From the NCBI GenBank assembly GCA_039187815.1, contig JBCCZI010000125.1, forward strand, positions 1 to 12,474: a stretch of 12,474 bases of DNA. The letters run 5' to 3'. Below are positions 8,934-12,474 of this stretch, in pieces (position 1 is the first letter of the stretch; the number at the start of each line of letters is the position of its first letter). The notes below the pieces were generated by a model. It was given only the letters and a program-made list of their open reading frames with translations, was not told the origin of the DNA and did not search any database. A program made the position numbers and the translations under genes. Source of the DNA: Thermohalobaculum sp039187815 (GTDB lineage: Bacteria > Pseudomonadota > Alphaproteobacteria > Rhodobacterales > Rhodobacteraceae).

Positions 8934-9829
8934 GCTCGGATCTCCATGCCATCCTCGGCGACGGTCCAGCCGGCGGTCAACACAGCCTGTCGCTCGGCGC
9001 TGCTGGGGTCGACCACGGGGTTCGAGTTGTTCATGTGCACATAGACCTTTTGCGCGATCCCGAGCGGGGCGAAGGCATCGAGCGAGCCGCCCTCGCCGCT
9101 CATCGGCATGTGCCCCATGCGCCGGCCCGTCTTGGTGCCAAGGCCCGCCTCGATCATCTCGTTATCATGCCAGAGCGTTCCGTCGAAGAGAACCGTGCCG
9201 GCGCCCTCCAGCCGCTCGGCCAAAGCCGGGGTCAGCGCCGCACAGCCGGGGATATAGAGCGCCCGCGACGCACCGGCCGAAAAGGCCACCCCAACGGTCT
9301 GCTCGCCCTCGAGCGCCGTGTCGACCTCCCCGCTCTCGAGATAGAGCGGGACCTTGCCCGGCACGGCAAAGAGCTCGGCCATCAACCCGGGCAGGATCTC
9401 GAAGGCAGCGCCAAGCGCCACTGTCCGCCGCGGAACCAGGCTGCGATCGAGCGCGTCGAAGATCCGGTTGTCCGCCAGCACTCCGTGGATCTCGGCGGTG
9501 GCATAGAGATCGAAGGGCGTCTTCTCGCGCAGCGTCAAAAGCCCCGCGATGTGATCAATGTCCCCATTGGTGACCAAAACCCCCTTGATGGGGGATTTTC
9601 TCAACTCTGTTGGCCAAAGTGCCGGCGTGCGGGCCAGCTGCTCGCGCAAATCCGGGGAGGCGTTGGCGATGACCCAATGCTGGCCATCCGCGCTGAGCGC
9701 GATCGAGGACTGCGTGCGGGACGGGATCTCACCCCGCCGCGCCTTGTCGCAGTTCACGCACGCGCAGTTCCATTGGGGCAAGCCGCCCCCCGCCGCCGAA
9801 CCGAGAATGATGATGCGCAGATCGCTCAT
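8930..9829 (-). CDS. pqqB: PQQ biosynthesis protein PqqB
   Basis: This 299-residue protein has the metallo-beta-lactamase fold. PqqB is reported to be an iron-dependent oxygenase acting on the cross-linked Glu-Tyr intermediate. The N-terminus ILGSAAGGGLPQWNCACVNC is diagnostic, with the zinc-binding cysteines C22, C24 and C27. The degenerate metal motif is TNGDIDHIAGLL (D90, D92, H93), and H265 lies in VHMNNSNP. The ATG at 9829 was chosen because family members start just before this glycine-rich strand; the frame upstream has no support. No Shine-Dalgarno precedes this ATG. Instead it overlaps the stop of a short upstream ORF that has a strong ribosome site, so translation is probably coupled. 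Confidence 0.95.
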   Translation of the reverse strand: MSDLRIIILGSAAGGGLPQWNCACVNCDKARRGEIPSRTQSSIALSADGQHWVIANASPDLREQLARTPALWPTELRKSPIKGVLVTNGDIDHIAGLLTLREKTPFDLYATAEIHGVLADNRIFDALDRSLVPRRTVALGAAFEILPGLMAELFAVPGKVPLYLESGEVDTALEGEQTVGVAFSAGASRALYIPGCAALTPALAERLEGAGTVLFDGTLWHDNEMIEAGLGTKTGRRMGHMPMSGEGGSLDAFAPLGIAQKVYVHMNNSNPVVDPSSAERQAVLTAGWTVAEDGMEIRA

Positions 9830-9888
9830 GCCGGGCTGCCAGGGCGCAGAGAGGGCGACGGCGCCGCGATGCGGGCGGCCTTGTGCAT
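9826..9888 (-). CDS. 20-residue leader ORF translationally coupled to pqqB
   Basis: An ATG at 9888 is preceded by AAGGAG with ideal 6-base spacing (GGAG pairs at 9895-9898), the best ribosome site of the pqqBCE operon. It encodes MHKAARIAAPSPSLRPGSPA and stops at TGA 9828-9826, overlapping the pqqB ATG as ATGA. The peptide lacks the Glu-X3-Tyr of PqqA, so it is not a second precursor. It is rich in Pro, Ala and Arg. Its likely role is to load ribosomes onto pqqB by re-initiation. The peptide itself may have no function. A longer TTG-started version to 10062 is possible but has no ribosome site. Confidence 0.5.
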   Translation of the reverse strand: MHKAARIAAPSPSLRPGSPA

Positions 9889-10022
9889 GCTCGTCTCCTT
9901 CGCTCCACCAAGAGGGTCGGGCGCAGAATGAGACACAATCCCGAGCGGCGCAACGCGGTCGGCGCGCTGTTCCTCTGCTGACCACGATGTCGTCATCGCC
10001 CGCCCGGCATGGCCAAATCCGC

Positions 10023-10051
10023 TGTACCCGCCAAAAAAGAGGCGGTATGGT
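10023..10051 (+). promoter_or_regulatory. Candidate sigma-70 promoter of pqqA
   Basis: TGTACC (10023-10028) and TATGGT (10046-10051) are spaced 17 bases apart, placing a start point near 10058 and a leader of about 27 bases before pqqA. The match to consensus is moderate. The spacer is a small dyad, CCGCC (10028-10032) and GGCGG (10041-10045), around AAAAAAGA, and TGGT/ACCA (10048-10051, 10058-10061) gives a second dyad. Either could be a regulator site or a kinked promoter spacer. Confidence 0.3.
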
Positions 10052-10071
10052 TCCTGCACCAAATGACAGAT

Positions 10072-10077
10072 GGAGGG
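10072..10077 (+). promoter_or_regulatory. Ribosome binding site of pqqA
   Basis: GGAGGG lies 7 bases before the pqqA ATG. It is near-consensus and supports this very short ORF being translated at a high level, as expected for a precursor peptide. Confidence 0.7.
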
Positions 10078-10084
10078 CTACGCC

Positions 10085-10180
10085 ATGGCTTGGAGCGCAC
10101 CGGAGATTGTTGAGCTGTCCTGCGGGATGGAGATCAACATGTACTTCCCCGCTGACGAGAGCGAGGACGATCTGTTCTGA
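10085..10180 (+). CDS. pqqA: PQQ precursor peptide PqqA
   Basis: This 31-residue peptide is the substrate from which PQQ is built. It begins MAWSAPEIVEL and contains CGMEINMYFPAD, giving the required Glu and Tyr in the E-X3-Y arrangement (E16, Y20) that PqqE cross-links. The start MAW and the GMEINMY core match alphaproteobacterial PqqA peptides. The C-terminus is acidic (DESEDDLF). It has its own near-consensus ribosome site and is followed directly by a terminator-like hairpin, consistent with a short abundant transcript. It is on the plus strand, head-to-head with pqqBCE, whereas pqqA normally leads the operon on the same strand. Confidence 0.93.
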   Translation: MAWSAPEIVELSCGMEINMYFPADESEDDLF

Positions 10181-10208
10181 TCATCCCCTTGGGATGACGC
10201 GGCTTTTT
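10181..10208 (+). terminator. Terminator-like hairpin after pqqA
   Basis: TCATCCC (10181-10187) and GGGATGA (10191-10197) form a 7-bp stem with a CTT loop starting one base after the pqqA stop, and TTTTT follows at 10204-10208 after a 6-base gap. The gap is longer than usual, so termination may be partial, allowing some read-through into the EF-G-like gene downstream. The T tract is shared with the 5' arm of the next hairpin, so the two structures could compete. Confidence 0.5.
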
Positions 10209-10237
10209 GGGCGTGGGCTGCAAAGCTCGCGCCCAAA
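10206..10237 (+). repeat. 14-bp GCAA-capped hairpin
   Basis: TTTGGGCGTGGGCT (10206-10219) pairs with AGCTCGCGCCCAAA (10224-10237) through 14 positions, two of them wobble pairs, closed by a GCAA loop of the stable GNRA type. It is unlikely by chance and lies between pqqA and the EF-G-like gene. It may protect the pqqA transcript 3' end or belong to the leader of the downstream gene. No T tract follows, so it is not a classic terminator on the plus strand. Confidence 0.5.
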
Positions 10238-10252
10238 TCATGTCTGGGTGCC

Positions 10253-10268
10253 GGATCGGCGCCGATCC
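10253..10268. promoter_or_regulatory. 16-bp perfect palindrome upstream of the EF-G-like gene
   Basis: GGATCGGCGCCGATCC is a perfect palindrome located 125 bases before the EF-G-like start. It could be an operator for a dimeric regulator. A weaker 6-bp dyad (GACACG 10279-10284, CGTGTC 10298-10303) lies just downstream. The rest of 10181-10393 shows no ORF with coding character. Confidence 0.35.
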
Positions 10269-10380
10269 TCCCCTCCCGGACACGACGGTGACAAATCCGT
10301 GTCGAAAGGCTCGACGATCCGGGCTGCAGCGGGCAAGCTGGATGCCAGGAACAACGGGACGCGACAGATCCCGACGTCTT

Positions 10381-10396
10381 GGGAGGAACTCAATTG
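10381..10396 (+). promoter_or_regulatory. Shine-Dalgarno and TTG start of the EF-G-like gene
   Basis: GGGAGGA (10381-10387) sits 6 bases before TTG (10394-10396), followed by CGG TTA ATC encoding the first beta strand that leads into the P-loop. This is the only well-placed start; no ATG occurs before the P-loop. A strong ribosome site paired with a weak TTG start is a common way to hold expression down. Confidence 0.6.
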
Positions 10397-12331
10397 CGGT
10401 TAATCTGCGTGGTGGGACCGTCGCAGAGCGGGAAATCGACTCTGGTCGACGCTCTGGCCGGTCAAGGAACCCGGGCCGGCGAAAGCGCGCTCGGGAGCCA
10501 TATGCGCCTGGTGCGCTGTGACTGGTCCGGCGAGCCCTGGGGGCTGATCGATTGTGCCGGAGCGATCGAGGCGGCGCCGATGATCCGGACAGCGCTGATC
10601 GCGGCGGATGCGATGATCGTCTGCGTCGGGCCGGACCCCGACCAAGCGGTGCTGGCCGCACCTTGGTTGCGGGCGGCCGAAGCCTCGGGCACGCCGACGC
10701 TGCTGTTTGTGAACCGGATGGACGATGCGCGCCGACCGATCCGAGAGCTGGCGGCGGCGCTGCAGGAGTATTCCAGCGCGGCCATCGTGATGCGCCAAAT
10801 CCCGATCCGCGGCGAGGACGGCGTGGTCGGCGCGGTGGATCTGGTCTCGGAGCGCGCCTGGCAGTACCGCGAGAAAGCGCCCTCGGCCCTGATCGAGATC
10901 CCATCGGGCACGCTCGACCGCGAACGCGAGGCCCGCCAGCAGATGCTCGAGGGGCTCTCGGAGCACGACGACTGGCTGCTCGAGGAGCTGATCGAGGACC
11001 GTGAGCCCGCCTCGGGCGCGCTCTACAACCTCTGCACCCGCATGCTGGAGCAGCGCGAGATGATCCCCACCCTGTTGGGCTCGGCCTCCCATGGCAACGG
11101 GATCTTGCGGCTGAGCAAGGCGTTGCGCCACGAGGTACCGGGGCCCGAGCGGCTGCGCGCGCGGCTTGAGGCGGCCCTCGGCGCGAACCAGCTCAAGGCA
11201 GTGGCCCTCGGGGCCGAGCACCGGCGCCATCTCGGCAAGGTGGTGTTCCTGCGCGCCCTCGATTGCGAGCTGGCCGCCCATGACGCCCTCGGCGGGCACG
11301 CCCTAGGCAGCTTGGTCGACCTCGCCGGCGCGCCGCCCGAGCGGATCGCCCCAGGCACCATCGCGGCGGTGGCAAAGTCGGATCACCTCGAGATCGGCCA
11401 TGCGCTCAGCCCCGAGACGCAACCGGGGCCACCGGACTGGGCGGTCGCGCACACGCCGATGCTGGCGCGCATCCTGACACCGCGCCATGAGAAGGACGAG
11501 GCCAAGCTTTCGGCCACACTCGCGACGCTGATGGCGCTCGAGCCCGGGCTGGTGGCGGACAAGGACCCCCGCTCGGGCCGCGCGCTGGTGCGCGTCCAGG
11601 GCGTGGTGCATCTGCGCTCGCTGATCGAGCGGCTGAGCACGCTGTTCGGCATCGATGTCGACGAGGCCCCCGTGACCGCTGACTACCGCGAGACGATCAC
11701 GGGCCGGATCGAGACCCACTACCGCCACCGCAAGCAGACCGGCGGGGCCGGGCAGTTCGCCGATGTGCATGTGACGGTCGAGCCGCGGGCGCGCGGGGAC
11801 GGCTTCCATTTCGACGAAGCGGTGAAGGGCGGGGCGGTTCCGCGCAACTACATCCCTTCCGTCGAGGACGGCGCGCGCGATGCGACCAACGAGGGCCCGC
11901 TCGGCCTGCCGGTCATCGATGTGGGCGTCACGCTGACGGACGGGCGGCACCATGCGGTCGACAGCTCGGATTTCGCCTTCCGCACCGCCGGTAAGTTCGC
12001 AGTGCGCCAGGCGCTGGCCGAGGCGGGGCCGGTCCTGCTGCAACCCATCCACCGGGTGGTGTTCCATGTGCCCTCGGTCTTCTCGGGCGCGCTGGTGCCT
12101 ATGGTGAGCGGCCTGCGCGGCCAGGTCCTGGGCTTCGAGCGCGATCCCGAGCGGCGCGGCTGGGACAGCTTCGAGGCGCTCTTGCCTGGCAGCGCCTTTG
12201 CCGATCTGGCCCGCACCTTGCGCGCGGCGACCCAAGGGGTCGGGCATTTCGACGCCAAGTTCGACCATTTCGAGGAGGTCTACGGCCGCGAGGCCGACCG
12301 GGTGCTCGAAGAGATGCGCGCCGAGGCGTGA
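10394..12331 (+). CDS. EF-G-like translational GTPase paralogue with degenerate GTPase domain
   Basis: This 645-residue cytoplasmic protein matches the EF-G-like (EF-G2) branch of translational GTPases rather than housekeeping EF-G (about 700). Visible are P-loop GPSQSGKST (8-16), G4 NRMD (107-110), a G5-like GSAS (229-232), domain II at about 263-340, domain III with VQGVVHLRSLIERL and YRETI (to about 435), domain IV (HYRHRKQTGGAGQF; HAVDSSDFAFRTAGKFA) and domain V from about 553. The segment between the P-loop and G3 is about 25 residues shorter than normal and lacks the switch I RGIT motif. G3 is DCAGA instead of DTPGH, so the catalytic His is missing. GTP turnover is therefore doubtful. 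The start is TTG at 10394, 6 bases after GGGAGGA; an earlier in-frame TTG at 10379 precedes that site. It shares strand with pqqA, 213 bases upstream. Confidence 0.85.
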   Translation: MRLICVVGPSQSGKSTLVDALAGQGTRAGESALGSHMRLVRCDWSGEPWGLIDCAGAIEAAPMIRTALIAADAMIVCVGPDPDQAVLAAPWLRAAEASGTPTLLFVNRMDDARRPIRELAAALQEYSSAAIVMRQIPIRGEDGVVGAVDLVSERAWQYREKAPSALIEIPSGTLDREREARQQMLEGLSEHDDWLLEELIEDREPASGALYNLCTRMLEQREMIPTLLGSASHGNGILRLSKALRHEVPGPERLRARLEAALGANQLKAVALGAEHRRHLGKVVFLRALDCELAAHDALGGHALGSLVDLAGAPPERIAPGTIAAVAKSDHLEIGHALSPETQPGPPDWAVAHTPMLARILTPRHEKDEAKLSATLATLMALEPGLVADKDPRSGRALVRVQGVVHLRSLIERLSTLFGIDVDEAPVTADYRETITGRIETHYRHRKQTGGAGQFADVHVTVEPRARGDGFHFDEAVKGGAVPRNYIPSVEDGARDATNEGPLGLPVIDVGVTLTDGRHHAVDSSDFAFRTAGKFAVRQALAEAGPVLLQPIHRVVFHVPSVFSGALVPMVSGLRGQVLGFERDPERRGWDSFEALLPGSAFADLARTLRAATQGVGHFDAKFDHFEEVYGREADRVLEEMRAEA

Positions 12332-12412
12332 GCGCTAAAGCACTTGGGGATGGGGGGGATTGTTGAGGGCGTTTTCTTTTGGGGCTTGTCGTGATGCATC
12401 GGGTTGGCTGGT

Positions 12413-12474
12413 GAGGAGGCCAGCCTTCTGGACCAGACCTCTCTCTCGACCTCAGGCAGCGCGTCATCGACGCA
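12413..12474 (+). mobile_element. Damaged 5' end of an IS630-type transposase gene, cut by the window edge
   Basis: The frame ending the window reads SLDLRQRVIDA (12442-12474), the kind of N-terminus seen in IS630-family transposases (typically MxRPLSxDLRxRV). Just before it, in another frame, TRPLS is encoded at 12432-12446. The two overlap in a (CT)4C tract at 12439-12447, and one more CT would join them into TRPLSLDLRQRVIDA. A GAGGAGG ribosome-like site is at 12413-12419, but TGG stands where an ATG would be expected (12429-12431). This suggests an insertion-sequence gene decayed by a start change and CT slippage. Only about 20 residues are visible, so the family call is tentative. Confidence 0.35.

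Noticed and set aside
9826..9888. Leader peptide as a second PqqA
   Set aside because: It contains no Glu and no Tyr, so it cannot supply PQQ atoms.
9889..10062. Upstream extension of the leader ORF to a TTG at 10062 (78 residues in all)
   Set aside because: No ribosome site precedes that start, it would cross the likely promoter region, and the internal ATG at 9888 has an excellent ribosome site.
10207..10521. Plus-strand 104-residue frame in the pqqA to EF-G-like gap
   Set aside because: Basic, low-complexity translation that overlaps the EF-G-like gene out of frame; no ribosome site or recognisable motif.
10134..10904. Minus-strand 256-residue frame over pqqA and the EF-G-like gene start
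   Set aside because: Arg/Pro/Ser-rich composition typical of a GC-rich shadow, and it conflicts with two well-supported plus-strand genes.
12099..12467. Minus-strand 122-residue frame at the right end
   Set aside because: It mostly mirrors the EF-G-like gene, is low-complexity Arg/Pro/Ser-rich, and lacks a ribosome site.

Overview
The window is GC-rich, with strong G/C bias at third codon positions and tightly overlapping genes. The protein families and the PqqA type look like an alphaproteobacterium, most plausibly Rhodobacterales. That placement is an inference from composition and gene content, since no rRNA or other marker is present.

Layout. (1) 64-1227, minus strand: an ArgE/M20-type deacylase. 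It diverges from the next operon across a 195-bp regulatory gap holding two clean inverted repeats. (2) 1423-7044, plus strand: a complete Dpp/Opp-type peptide ABC importer in the order binding protein, permease B, permease C, ATPase D, ATPase F. A strong hairpin separates the binding protein from the permeases. A 142-bp gap between the two permeases looks like a broken 43-codon gene. The C/D and D/F junctions are ATGA overlaps. (3) 7081-9888, minus strand, convergent with the importer: a PQQ biosynthesis operon in the order short leader ORF, pqqB, pqqC, pqqE, with every junction a stop/start overlap. There is no pqqD. (4) 10085-10180, plus strand: a 31-codon pqqA too short for ordinary ORF calling, head-to-head with pqqBCE. 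A terminator-like hairpin, a GCAA-capped hairpin and a 16-bp perfect palindrome follow it. (5) 10394-12331, plus strand: a shortened EF-G-like protein with a degenerate GTPase domain and a TTG start chosen by its Shine-Dalgarno sequence. (6) 12413-12474: what looks like the damaged beginning of an IS630-type transposase running off the window.

How the genes fit together. PqqA is the precursor peptide with the conserved Glu-X3-Tyr. PqqE would cross-link the Glu and Tyr, PqqB would oxidise the tyrosine-derived part, and PqqC would carry out the last ring closure and oxidation. The peptide carrier PqqD and any precursor protease would have to come from elsewhere in the genome. The importer and the M20 enzyme could form an uptake-and-hydrolysis pair for peptides or acylated amino acids, but the substrate cannot be read from the sequence.

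The most unusual features are the split-strand pqq locus without pqqD, the coupled leader ORF before pqqB, the GCEP replacement in PqqE, and the degenerate EF-G-like gene next to pqqA behind a structured leader. I see no tRNA, rRNA or CRISPR array. No gap between supported genes exceeds about 215 bases.
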